In this document: piece by piece, positions 41,648 to 50,325 of the stretch
Position numbering within the stretch: position 1 is the stretch's first letter
Layout of the letters: each line of letters begins with the position of its first letter
Source: Arthrobacter sp. StoSoilA2
GTDB taxonomy: Bacteria > Actinomycetota > Actinomycetes > Actinomycetales > Micrococcaceae
Assembly: GCF_019977195.1 (NCBI RefSeq)
Contig: NZ_AP024643.1
Location: 2,666,001 to 2,730,000 of the forward strand
Reading direction: 5' to 3'
DNA: 64,000 nt
Program-made: the position numbers and the translations under genes
Notes under the pieces: generated by a model
Told to the model about the DNA's origin: nothing
What the model saw: only the letters and a program-made list of their open reading frames with translations
Databases searched by the model: none

Positions 41648-43687
41648 GTGTCCGCATCCCGCACTGAACGACTCCTGAACCTCCTGCTTGCCTTGCTCAA
41701 TACCAGGGTGGGCCTTCCGCGCTCCGTCCTGCGGGAGAAGGTCTATCACGACACCGCCGAAAACGACGTCGCATTCGGACGGATGTTCGAGCGCGACAAA
41801 GTGGATCTGAAACAGTTCGGCTTTGAGATCGAGACCCTCACGGACCCGCGTAATTTCGGGTCCGAGGACCCCGCATCAACCCGCTACCGCATCGGCAAGG
41901 ACTCCAACAGACTTCCTGATGTCAGCCTGACTCCCGCTGAATCCACTGTCCTCCTCCTTGCCGCCCAGTTGTGGGAACGTGCTGCCCTCGGAAACGCCGC
42001 AGTCAATGCCGTCCGCAAGCTGCAGGCGGCAGGTGGATTCACCGACGTCGACCTGCCTGCCGGCGTCCAGCCGCGGATCAAGCCAGCCGGACAAGCATTC
42101 GACGACGTCGTTGGAGCCATGCACGGCCGCCATGCGGTCCGCTTCGGCTACCTCGCCGGAAGCACCGGCCGTGAGGAAGTACGCGAGGTGGAACCGTGGG
42201 GCCTGGGGAGCCGGTTCGGGCAGTGGTACCTCGTGGGATTCGACCGGGGGAGGGCCGCCAAGAGGATTTTCAGGTTGTCACGCATGACCACCGCCGTCTC
42301 CGTCATACCGGGCAGTTCCTTCGAGCCGCCAGCCGGTTTCAACGCCCGGGCGGAGCTGGATTCCCTCAACGAACTTCCCTTGCAGCAGGCTGTCCTGGAC
42401 GTAGACGAGGGACGCCTCCTCGCCCTGCGCAAACGTGCTGTTTCCACCGGCTCCGGGGATGAACGGGCTGGGAAGGGAACAGGCGGCCGGGACAGGCTGG
42501 TCGTGGACTTCCGGGACCCCGGGCAGTTCGCCGAGGAACTGGCCTCGTATGGTCCCCACGTCAAAGTGCTTGAACCTGCCGAGCTGCGTGCCGCCGTCGT
42601 ACGCCGGCTCAAAAGCGCTGCGGACTTCAATGCGTCTCCGGCCATCCCCGTGGAATTTCCCGAGGCTGCGCGCGCGCAGCGATCAAGGAAGCGAACGTCC
42701 GAAGACCAACTCACGCGCATGCTGCAGTTGGTGCCGTTCCTCGTCCATCATCAGGGCCTGCACGTGCAGGAGGTAGCGGACCGCTTTGGCATCAGCCGCA
42801 AAGCCCTCATTGACGACCTCAAGATACTGATCTGTTCCGGGCTGCCCGGGGGCTACCCGGACGACCTCCTGGACATCCAGTGGGAAAACGACCATGTGTA
42901 CATCACGGAGCATCTGGACCTTAACCGTCCTGTGCGCTTCAGCGAGGACGAAGCCGCCGCGCTGCTGACTGGATTGTCGATGCTCGGCGATCTACCTGCA
43001 CTGGCAGGTTTGGCCGAGGACGAACCGGGCAGCGCCCTGGAGTCTGTGACCATCAAATTGACGGGCGCTGCAGGACAGGCCGGACGCCTGGCCGGGGCAG
43101 TTGCGGGCCAGTCGGTGGCACCCGAGCAATCGGGGGCGTTCGCAACCATTACCCACGCCATCAGGGACGGCCAGCAACTGCGCCTGAGCTACCTTTCCCC
43201 GCAGCGGGACGAAGTAACCGAGCGCGACGTGGATCCCCTGCGGCTGTACTCCCTGGACAACACCTGGTACTTCGAGGCCTACTGCCATAGCAAGTCGGGA
43301 CTCCGGAATTTCCGGCTGGACCGCGTGCAATCCCTGGAACCCAATGGCCGTCCCGTCTCCGGAACAGCAACTGCTGATGCAGACTTTCCGGCAAGGCTCT
43401 TCACGCCCAGCGACGACGACGTCCTGGTGGTGCTTGAATTGACCCGGCAGGGCGCTGGCCTGGCTGATGACTACTACGCCGAACGCACGGCTGAGTTGCC
43501 CGACGGCGGGCTGCTTGCCGAGGTGCGCTTTGGAAATGTGGAGTGGTTACCGATGTTTGTGTCCCAACATGGAGGGACAGTGCGGGTGCTGGACCCTGCG
43601 CAGTTGCGCCAGGAAGTCCAGGCTTGGCTCACGGCGGCGCTTGACCAATACGGTGCCGTTTCCTCGTCGGACATCATGGCTGGCTAG
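41648..43687 (+). CDS. pafBC: PafB-PafC fused WYL-domain transcription activator
   Basis: The 679-residue protein is one chain containing two HTH-WYL units. Unit one has TERLLNLLLALLNTR (HTH, residues 5-60) and a WYL domain with GQWYLVGFD. Unit two has an HTH starting near residue 355 (LTRMLQLVPFLVHH) and a WYL domain with NTWYFEAYCHS. PafBC activates a RecA/LexA-independent DNA-damage regulon; mycobacteria use two separate proteins, while the Arthrobacter form is naturally fused. The gene has its own promoter-like element and a terminator before it. Its TAG stop is part of the next gene's -10 hexamer. Confidence 0.95.
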   Translation: MSASRTERLLNLLLALLNTRVGLPRSVLREKVYHDTAENDVAFGRMFERDKVDLKQFGFEIETLTDPRNFGSEDPASTRYRIGKDSNRLPDVSLTPAESTVLLLAAQLWERAALGNAAVNAVRKLQAAGGFTDVDLPAGVQPRIKPAGQAFDDVVGAMHGRHAVRFGYLAGSTGREEVREVEPWGLGSRFGQWYLVGFDRGRAAKRIFRLSRMTTAVSVIPGSSFEPPAGFNARAELDSLNELPLQQAVLDVDEGRLLALRKRAVSTGSGDERAGKGTGGRDRLVVDFRDPGQFAEELASYGPHVKVLEPAELRAAVVRRLKSAADFNASPAIPVEFPEAARAQRSRKRTSEDQLTRMLQLVPFLVHHQGLHVQEVADRFGISRKALIDDLKILICSGLPGGYPDDLLDIQWENDHVYITEHLDLNRPVRFSEDEAAALLTGLSMLGDLPALAGLAEDEPGSALESVTIKLTGAAGQAGRLAGAVAGQSVAPEQSGAFATITHAIRDGQQLRLSYLSPQRDEVTERDVDPLRLYSLDNTWYFEAYCHSKSGLRNFRLDRVQSLEPNGRPVSGTATADADFPARLFTPSDDDVLVVLELTRQGAGLADDYYAERTAELPDGGLLAEVRFGNVEWLPMFVSQHGGTVRVLDPAQLRQEVQAWLTAALDQYGAVSSSDIMAG

Positions 43688-43690
43688 ACT
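43685..43690 (+). promoter_or_regulatory. leaderless-type -10 overlapping the pafBC stop
   Basis: TAGACT starts with the TAG stop of pafBC and ends 6 bases before ATG 43697. Confidence 0.5.
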
Positions 43691-43696
43691 ACTCAG

Positions 43697-44047
43697 ATGC
43701 CTTGGTGGTTTTGGATCCTGCTGTGGATCGCGCTCATAGCCCTGTCGTTGCTCCTCCATGTGACCCTGGGTTACCGGCTGTTCAGGAAATTCATGGCCAC
43801 TGTTCATGAATTAGGGGACGCCGGCAAACGTTTCAGCCATCTTTCTCCTGCCGCAGAAACCTCCGATGTTGAGGCTCCGGAACGCCACCCGGAGCCGGGA
43901 TCTGCAATTTTTGCCTCGCCGGAGCAGATGCGTCATGATTACCTGACGGCCAAAGCCTTCCGCCAGGAAGTTCGTCGCCAGAAGCGCGTTCAGCGCAAAG
44001 CAGAGCGGGGTCAGCCCCAATCCCTGCACGACATTGAATTCAGATAG
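43697..44047 (+). CDS. small single-span membrane protein
   Basis: The 116-residue protein has one N-terminal membrane helix (residues about 3-25, MPWWFWILLWIALIAL) and a charged cytoplasmic region ending in a Lys/Arg-rich helix. I do not recognise a family with known function. It sits between pafBC and tatA; whether it takes part in Tat export is unknown. It has its own leaderless-type promoter element. Confidence 0.75.
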   Translation: MPWWFWILLWIALIALSLLLHVTLGYRLFRKFMATVHELGDAGKRFSHLSPAAETSDVEAPERHPEPGSAIFASPEQMRHDYLTAKAFRQEVRRQKRVQRKAERGQPQSLHDIEFR

Positions 44048-44050
44048 ACG

Positions 44051-44056
44051 TAGGAT
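44051..44056 (+). promoter_or_regulatory. candidate -10 element upstream of tatA
   Basis: TAGGAT 27 bases before ATG 44084 would give a short leader that contains the AGGAAAGG ribosome site. Confidence 0.4.
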
Positions 44057-44083
44057 GTATCCAAAAGGAAAGGACCTCCCCAC

Positions 44084-44353
44084 ATGAGGCTCGAAGGCTG
44101 GCATCTCATCATCATCATCGTTTTGGCTCTGGTGCTTTTCGCTGCACCAAAGCTGCCGTCCATGGCGCGCAGCATTGGACAGTCGATGCGTATCTTCAAG
44201 TCTGAAGTCCGGGAAATGAAAAAGGACGGTTCCTCCGAAAAGAAGGAAACCCAGGAACCCTCTGACGCCGTCGAAGGCAGGGTTGTAGACCACCCGGACG
44301 TAAAGGCCAAGAACAACGGCGAGACCGACGTTCCGCCCTCCAACCGCGTCTAA
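44084..44353 (+). CDS. tatA: twin-arginine translocase subunit TatA
   Basis: The 89-residue protein has a short N-terminal membrane helix (about residues 5-20), a hinge and the amphipathic helix LPSMARSIGQSMRIFKSEVREM, followed by a charged tail: the TatA/E design. It forms the export pore for folded proteins with a twin-arginine signal. The usual FG hinge reads FAAPKLP here. AAGGAAAGG upstream supports the ATG start. tatC follows after 6 bp. Confidence 0.93.
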   Translation: MRLEGWHLIIIIVLALVLFAAPKLPSMARSIGQSMRIFKSEVREMKKDGSSEKKETQEPSDAVEGRVVDHPDVKAKNNGETDVPPSNRV

Positions 44354-44359
44354 GAAGAA

Positions 44360-45196
44360 GTGGTAGAGACGAAGGGGCGCAAGGCCAACCCCGAAGCCCG
44401 GATGGCGCTCCTTGACCATCTTAAGGAGCTCAAGAACCGGCTCTTCAAGGCTGCCATCGGCGTTATTCTTGGGACGGTGCTGGGCTTCATCGTCTACCAA
44501 CCCCTCTTGGAAGCCCTGATCAAGCCGATCAAAGACCTCAATGAAAAAGAAGGCCGCGCTGCCAGCCTGAACTTTGATGGCGTAGCCAGCTCATTCGACC
44601 TCATGGTCCAGGTTTCCGTATTCCTTGGCGTGATCCTTTCCAGTCCTGTCTGGATCTACCAGCTGTGGGCATTCATAGTCCCGGGCCTGCACAAGAAAGA
44701 GCGCAGGTTGGCTCTGTCGTTTGTAGCAGCTGCCGTTCCGCTGTTTATCGGCGGCGTCCTGCTGGCATGGCTGGTGTTGCCCAACGCCGTGCGTGTCCTC
44801 ACGGACTTCACACCCACCGGCGCTTCAAACTTCATTAGTGCCGAAATCTACCTTGCGTTTGTCCTCAGGCTTCTTCTGGCTTTTGGAATCGCCTTCCTGG
44901 TGCCGGTGGTGCTGGTTGGGCTGAACCTGGCAGGAATCATCAAGGGCAAGCAACTGGTCAAAAGCTGGCGGATCACCATCTTCCTGGTCTGCCTGTTTGC
45001 GGCCATGGCTGCCCCGGGTGCCGACGCCATGAGCATGTTCTACTTGGCGGCGCCCATGCTGCTTCTGTTCTTTGCTGCCATCGGTGTCTGTCTCTGGAAT
45101 GACCGCCGGCGGGAACGTCGTGCCATCAAGCGTGCTGCTGAGACCGAAGCCACGGCAGATATTGCCACCCCGGCCTCGGATCTGGAGAATCTCTAG
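44360..45196 (+). CDS. tatC: twin-arginine translocase subunit TatC
   Basis: The 278-residue protein has the six-span TatC topology. The cytoplasmic N-terminus MALLDHLKELKNRLFKA and the first-loop segment around SSFDLMVQV and PVWIYQLWAFIVPGLHKKER, which bind signal peptides, are clear. GTG 44360 gives a 14-residue basic extension before an internal ATG (44402), which is an alternative start. No tatB gene is seen nearby. Confidence 0.95.
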   Translation: MVETKGRKANPEARMALLDHLKELKNRLFKAAIGVILGTVLGFIVYQPLLEALIKPIKDLNEKEGRAASLNFDGVASSFDLMVQVSVFLGVILSSPVWIYQLWAFIVPGLHKKERRLALSFVAAAVPLFIGGVLLAWLVLPNAVRVLTDFTPTGASNFISAEIYLAFVLRLLLAFGIAFLVPVVLVGLNLAGIIKGKQLVKSWRITIFLVCLFAAMAAPGADAMSMFYLAAPMLLLFFAAIGVCLWNDRRRERRAIKRAAETEATADIATPASDLENL

Positions 45197-45208
45197 ACCT
45201 CAGGCCAT

Positions 45209-45214
45209 TAGGCT
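45209..45214 (+). promoter_or_regulatory. leaderless-type -10 element (helY)
   Basis: TAGGCT ends 6 bases before ATG 45221, with no ribosome site in the 24-bp gap after tatC. Confidence 0.5.
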
Positions 45215-45220
45215 TGGTGC

Positions 45221-48190
45221 ATGTCCTCCATTTCCGGGTCCCAATCACCATCAGACCGCTACCAGGCGGCCGCTCACCGGGCAGCTGAGGCCAAGACATA
45301 TCTTGGTGCCTTTGCCCGTTCCCTGGACTTCGAATTGGACGACTTCCAACGTGAGGCGTGCCGCTCATTGCAGGAGGGCAGAGGCGTCCTCGTCGCGGCG
45401 CCTACCGGTGCCGGCAAGACGATCGTTGGCGAATTTGCCATCTACCTGGCTCTGGAACGTGGCCTCAAAGCGTTCTACACAACACCCATCAAGGCGCTGA
45501 GCAACCAGAAGTTCTCCGAGCTCGCCGCCAAGTATGGCTCTGCCAACGTTGGCCTGCTGACGGGCGATACAACCATCAACGGTGAGGCGCCCGTTGTGGT
45601 GATGACCACCGAAGTCCTCCGCAATATGCTCTATGCCGACTCGGAGACACTCGGCGACCTCGGCTTCGTCGTCATGGACGAGGTCCACTACCTCGCAGAC
45701 CGCTTCCGCGGAGCCGTCTGGGAGGAAGTCATTATTCACTTGCCCAGTGAAGTGCAGGTTGCTTCGCTGAGCGCCACTGTGTCCAATGCTGAAGAGTTTG
45801 GTGCGTGGCTGGATACCGTTCGGGGCGATACTGACGTCATCGTGTCCGAGCACCGGCCCGTGCCACTGTGGCAGCACGTCATGGTGGGCAGGGAGATCGT
45901 TGACCTCTTTGCCGGCGATACCACTTTCGATGAAATCGCCCCACAGATACCGGACACCGAGGTACCGGATCTCAGCGATGTTGAGGATGCCGTTGACGAG
46001 GCCGTCCTTCCGGCAGAAAGCCGAAAGATCGCAGCCAAGAGTCTTGTGACCTCCACGGCCAGGCAGGCAGTTACCGGCCCTGAATTCGAAGTGAACCCGG
46101 ATTTGTTGGCAATGGCCCGATCCGAGAGCCGTATGAACTTCAACGGCCGCTTCGGCCATGGTGGCCGGAGCCGCCGTCGGCAGGACCGCTACCGGGATGA
46201 GCGGCAGAGCCCGGAGCAGCGCAGCCCGGTTCGGAAAGCAAGCCGTCCGCAGGTCATTGAGAGCCTTAACCGCCAGGGCCTGTTGCCTGCCATCACGTTC
46301 ATCTTCTCCCGGGCAGGTTGTGATGCTGCGGTGGCCCAGTGCGCGGCGTCCGGCCTGTGGCTCACCACTGAGCGCGAACAGCAGATCATCGCCCAGCGCG
46401 TGGACGAAGCAAGCCACGAAATTCCTGCAGACGACCTTGATGTCCTGGGTTTCTGGGGCTGGCGCGACGGCCTCATCCGGGGCTTTGCGGCTCATCACGC
46501 GGGCATGCTGCCCACCTTCAAGGAGGTAGTGGAGAAACTGTTTGCGGATGGCCTGGTCAAGGCGGTGTTCGCTACTGAAACCTTGGCACTCGGAGTCAAC
46601 ATGCCTGCGCGCTGCGTGGTGCTGGAAAAGCTCGAAAAATTCAACGGGGAAGCCCACGTCAACATCACGGCGGGGGAGTACACGCAGCTGACCGGTCGGG
46701 CCGGACGCCGCGGCATCGACGTCGAGGGCCACGCCGTGGTCCTATGGCAGCCCGGAACGGACCCGGCGGCAGTGGCAGGCTTGGCGTCACGCCGCACGTA
46801 TCCGCTGAACTCCAGCTTCACGCCCACCTACAACATGAGCATCAACCTGATTGCCCAATTCGGCCGGGTGCGGGCGCGCGAGATCCTTGAGTCGTCCTTC
46901 GCGCAGTTCCAAGCGGACCGTTCCGTGGTGGGCCTCGCCAGGCAAGTCCGTGGACGCGAAGAATCATTGGCCGGCTACGCCAAGTCCATGGAATGCCACC
47001 TCGGCGACTTCACGGAGTATGCCCGGCTCCGCCGCGAACTCAGCGACGCTGAGCAGTTCGCGGCGCGCGACCACCAGCGCGCCCGGAAGTCCAGAGTGGC
47101 TGATTCCTTGACCCGGCTCATACCCGGGGACGTCATTACCGTCTCCAGTGGCAGGTTAGCCGGACACGCCGTCGTGCTTGATGTCGATCCCAATGCCCGC
47201 GAACCGCGGCCGTCTGTCCTCACCTCGGACAACCAGCTGCGTCGTATCGGCGTCCATGACCTCGACGGCCCCATTTCCCCGGTGACCCGCATTCGGATTC
47301 CCAAGTCGTTCAACGCCAAGGTGCCCAAGTCCCGCCGTGATCTTGCAGCCTCCATGCGGAACGCGATCAGCGATGAAGCACCCCGCCCCAGGCGGAACAG
47401 CAGGCACGAGGACTTCGGTCTGGGCTCGCGTGCCCAGGACCAGGAACAGAAGATCACTGAACTACGCAGGGCGCTCAGGGCGCATCCCTGCCATGGCTGC
47501 AGTGAGCGCGAGGACCACGCCCGTTGGGGGGAGCGTTGGTGGAAACTTCGCAAGGAGACCGACGGCCTGGTCCGCCAGATCCAAAGCAGGACCAACACGA
47601 TTGCCAAGACGTTCGATCGCGTATGCGACGTCCTCTCCGCCTATGGCTACCTCGAAACCGACGACGCCGGGAAGGTCACCATCAGCACGGATGGGCAGCG
47701 GCTGCGCCGCATCTACGGTGAGAAGGACCTGCTTATTTCACAGTCCATCAGGCGTGGTGCCATCAACGATCTCGATGCTGCCGAGCTGGCCTCCTTGGCC
47801 AGCACCCTGGTGTACCAGGCAAAGCGCGAAGACCGGGGCCTTCGCCCGAGGATGCCCTCGGTTGCACTGGAAACGGCGGTCGACATCGTCGTTCGGGAAT
47901 GGTCGCAACTTGAGGACATTGAGGAACAGAACCGGCTTCCGCTGACCGGCGAACCGGAGCTGGGCCTCATGTGGCCCATGTATAAGTGGGCCAAAGGCCG
48001 CCATCTTCAGGACGTCCTCAGCGGCACTGACCTTGCTGCGGGCGACTTCGTCCGTTGGGCAAAGCAAGTGGTTGACCTCCTGGACCAACTCGCCAAAATT
48101 CCACAACTGGATCCCCGCTTGGCGCGGATCTGCCGTGAATCCATCGACCTGGTCCGCCGGGGTGTCGTGGCTTACTCAACCGTCGCCTGA
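45221..48190 (+). CDS. helY: DEAD/DEAH-box Ski2-like RNA helicase HelY
   Basis: The 989-residue helicase has RecA-like domain 1 (Walker A APTGAGKT at about 60-67, DEVH in VMDEVHYLADR, SAT in ASLSATVSN) and domain 2 with TETLALGVNMPAR and TGRAGRRGID. A helical region similar to the Ski2/Mtr4 C-terminal domain follows. An inserted basic and low-complexity stretch lies near residues 305-345. It is the HelY orthologue that ends the conserved tatA-tatC-helY order next to the proteasome. Likely role is RNA turnover or processing; the substrate is unknown. Confidence 0.94.
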   Translation: MSSISGSQSPSDRYQAAAHRAAEAKTYLGAFARSLDFELDDFQREACRSLQEGRGVLVAAPTGAGKTIVGEFAIYLALERGLKAFYTTPIKALSNQKFSELAAKYGSANVGLLTGDTTINGEAPVVVMTTEVLRNMLYADSETLGDLGFVVMDEVHYLADRFRGAVWEEVIIHLPSEVQVASLSATVSNAEEFGAWLDTVRGDTDVIVSEHRPVPLWQHVMVGREIVDLFAGDTTFDEIAPQIPDTEVPDLSDVEDAVDEAVLPAESRKIAAKSLVTSTARQAVTGPEFEVNPDLLAMARSESRMNFNGRFGHGGRSRRRQDRYRDERQSPEQRSPVRKASRPQVIESLNRQGLLPAITFIFSRAGCDAAVAQCAASGLWLTTEREQQIIAQRVDEASHEIPADDLDVLGFWGWRDGLIRGFAAHHAGMLPTFKEVVEKLFADGLVKAVFATETLALGVNMPARCVVLEKLEKFNGEAHVNITAGEYTQLTGRAGRRGIDVEGHAVVLWQPGTDPAAVAGLASRRTYPLNSSFTPTYNMSINLIAQFGRVRAREILESSFAQFQADRSVVGLARQVRGREESLAGYAKSMECHLGDFTEYARLRRELSDAEQFAARDHQRARKSRVADSLTRLIPGDVITVSSGRLAGHAVVLDVDPNAREPRPSVLTSDNQLRRIGVHDLDGPISPVTRIRIPKSFNAKVPKSRRDLAASMRNAISDEAPRPRRNSRHEDFGLGSRAQDQEQKITELRRALRAHPCHGCSEREDHARWGERWWKLRKETDGLVRQIQSRTNTIAKTFDRVCDVLSAYGYLETDDAGKVTISTDGQRLRRIYGEKDLLISQSIRRGAINDLDAAELASLASTLVYQAKREDRGLRPRMPSVALETAVDIVVREWSQLEDIEEQNRLPLTGEPELGLMWPMYKWAKGRHLQDVLSGTDLAAGDFVRWAKQVVDLLDQLAKIPQLDPRLARICRESIDLVRRGVVAYSTVA

Positions 48191-48245
48191 CCCGGAACCG
48201 TTTTCGAGACCCAGACCTTCTTCAAACGCTCGAGGAGCACACCGC

Positions 48246-49907
48246 ATGAACCAGCCAGGCCTGTCCGCCGGCGACCGTCCCGACGAAAACGTCCGTAAGG
48301 TCACCCTTTACCGGAACGGTTCGATCTATACCGCTGCCGATCCGTTCGCTACCGCCATGGTGGTGGATGGTGACACGGTCGCGTGGGTGGGATCCGAACA
48401 AGCAGCGACGTCCATCGAGGATTCCACCATGGACGTCATTGATCTTCGGGGGGCCCTCGTGGCACCGGGCTTTGTCGACTCCCATGCGCACCTGACGGAG
48501 ACGGGCCTCGCTTTGGCTGGACTGTCCTTGACGGGTGTGCGGTCTGCCCGGGAACTGCTCGACGCCGTTGCTGCCGCCAGCGGTTCAGGCACTGTCATTG
48601 GCCACGGTTGGGATGAAACAACCTGGCAGGATGCCACGCTTCCAACGCTGGAAGAGCTGGAGCAGGCCTCCGGCGGGAGGCAGGTTTACCTTTCCCGCAT
48701 TGACGTTCACTCCGCCCTGGTTTCATCCTCCCTGGCGGCGTCGGCAGGCCTTGCCGGCATGGACGGCTTCTCCGGGGATAGTGGTCGCGTAGTCAGGACA
48801 GCCCACACCGCCGCCCGTCTCGCGGCGCGGAGGTTCAGTGACGCCGAACGGAGTGGATATCAGGAACGCGCCCTGCATTATGCGGCTTCCAACGGCTACG
48901 TTGCCTTGGCTGAAATGTCGGCCCCACACATTTGCGGCCCGGAAGATCTTCGCATGGCCATGTCCTGGAACAGGCAGACCGGAAAACCGCAGGTTCTGCC
49001 GTATTGGGGCGAGCTGGCGTCATCGGAGGATCACGCCCGCACGATCCTGGACGGGCTGGGCCCCGGGGTCCTGGGCCTGGCGGGTGACCTGAACATCGAC
49101 GGTTCCATCGGGTCACGGACAGCTGCCTTGAGACAGGATTATTCCGATGCGCCGGGCCAACGCGGCACTTTGTATCTTTCAGTGGATGAGGCCGCCAAGC
49201 ACCTTGCTGCGTGCTCACTCCTGGGCGTCCAGGCCGGTTTCCACATCATTGGCGATGCCGGCCTTGATGTTGCGCTTGACGCATTGGACGCCGCAGCCGC
49301 CGAGGTGGGGGAGCAGCGGATCCGCGCAGCAGGCCACCGCTTTGAACATGTTGAGCTTGCCGATCAGGCTGCAGTCGAGAAGCTGGCCAAATACTCGGTG
49401 ACAGTCAGCATGCAACCGGCATTCGATGCTATGTGGGGAGGGTCCGGAGGTCTCTACGAGCAACGGCTTGGCGGACGCAGCAAGGCCATGAACACCTTGG
49501 CTGCGTTCTACGCCAGCGGAGTTCCAATCACCTTTGGCAGCGATAGCCCCGTGACACCACTCAGCCCTTGGTCAAGCATCCGGGCCTGCCTGGAACACAG
49601 CAACCTGGACCAGCGCATTTCAGCCCGTGCGGCGTTCCTTGGCCACACACGGGCAGGCTGGCGGGCCACCAAGCACAGAAACCCTCTGATGGGCCAACTC
49701 GTGCCCGGTGCGCCGGCCAGCTTCGCGGTTTGGGAAGTTGAGGAACTCATGGTCCAGGTAGCGGATAGCCGTGTGCAGTCCTGGAGCACCGATCCCCGTG
49801 CCCGCACGCCCTTGCTCCCGGCCCTGGATACCGGCAGTGATCCGGTCTGCCTGCAGACGGTGAGGGAAGGCCAGGAGCTCTTCGCTCACGAATCCCTCCG
49901 GGTCTGA
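48246..49907 (+). CDS. amidohydrolase family protein (YtcJ-like)
   Basis: The 553-residue metal-dependent hydrolase has an N-terminal beta domain (YRNGSIYTAADPFA, LRGALVAPGFVDSHAHLTETG with the DxHxH-like metal motif) and a TIM barrel with NIDGSIGSRTAAL, GFHIIGDAGLDVALDAL, AGHRFEHVELAD and FGSDSPVTPLSPW. It matches YtcJ-like amidohydrolases of unknown substrate. ATG 48246 has a weak GAGGAG 8 bases upstream, and an open frame before it is a shadow of helY. Confidence 0.9.
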   Translation: MNQPGLSAGDRPDENVRKVTLYRNGSIYTAADPFATAMVVDGDTVAWVGSEQAATSIEDSTMDVIDLRGALVAPGFVDSHAHLTETGLALAGLSLTGVRSARELLDAVAAASGSGTVIGHGWDETTWQDATLPTLEELEQASGGRQVYLSRIDVHSALVSSSLAASAGLAGMDGFSGDSGRVVRTAHTAARLAARRFSDAERSGYQERALHYAASNGYVALAEMSAPHICGPEDLRMAMSWNRQTGKPQVLPYWGELASSEDHARTILDGLGPGVLGLAGDLNIDGSIGSRTAALRQDYSDAPGQRGTLYLSVDEAAKHLAACSLLGVQAGFHIIGDAGLDVALDALDAAAAEVGEQRIRAAGHRFEHVELADQAAVEKLAKYSVTVSMQPAFDAMWGGSGGLYEQRLGGRSKAMNTLAAFYASGVPITFGSDSPVTPLSPWSSIRACLEHSNLDQRISARAAFLGHTRAGWRATKHRNPLMGQLVPGAPASFAVWEVEELMVQVADSRVQSWSTDPRARTPLLPALDTGSDPVCLQTVREGQELFAHESLRV

Positions 49908-50200
49908 GGGCACTATTTCCTTGCCTTCGAATGCTCCGCCTGAACTGGGACGATGCACGAACGCGCAGGTCAACCGCGGGTTGACAGCTTTTGTAAAGTC
50001 CGTAACATTGAGGCTCAACGGATCGTTAAGGCTTGGGGTGATCCCGGGAGTAATGGTCTGGTCGCGGCCAGGACGTCGCCTGGTGGCGGTACGCGAGTGG
50101 GCAGGCCCATAGGGCCCCAGAAAACAGTTCGTCCGGCAATTTACCTGTCCGGACAACACTGGTCCTGGGTCTATGGACCTGCCCGCAGCGCTTAAGTTTG

Positions 50201-50216
50201 TGTGGCCGGGGCCACA
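50201..50216. repeat. perfect 16-bp palindrome
   Basis: TGTGGCCGGGGCCACA is a 7-bp inverted repeat around GG, ending 7 bases before the -35 position of the TATAAT promoter. It could be an operator or a terminator remnant. Confidence 0.55.
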
Positions 50217-50223
50217 GCTGCCC

Positions 50224-50251
50224 TTAGCAGTGCACAGGATCGTCCTATAAT
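50224..50251 (+). promoter_or_regulatory. promoter with TATAAT -10
   Basis: TTAGCA (50224-50229) and a consensus TATAAT (50246-50251) are spaced by 16 bases. The transcript would have a leader of about 68 bases before TTG 50326. Confidence 0.6.
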
Positions 50252-50325
50252 GGAGAGTTGCGCCAGAACGCCAGCCTTGAGGCTGGTCCGGCACACTGAC
50301 CGCTCCATCAAGGAAAGGCCTCTTC

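Larger units (their letters stand above)
49908..50325. other. 418-bp intergenic region with promoter signals
   Basis: No credible gene is seen. TTGACA at 49981-49986 with TAACAT at 50003-50008 (16-base spacing) is a plausible promoter. A palindrome (50201-50216) and a perfect TATAAT (50246-50251) lie before the downstream gene. The part between these is GC-rich and without recognisable riboswitch features. Confidence 0.55.

Noticed and set aside
45365..46732. 455-residue open frame antisense to helY
   Set aside because: It lies wholly opposite the conserved helicase domain, has no recognisable motif and is a normal by-product of high GC third positions.
49921..50195. Short open frames in the gap before the mannosyltransferase gene
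   Set aside because: Both overlap promoter-like sequence, lack ribosome sites and resemble no protein family.
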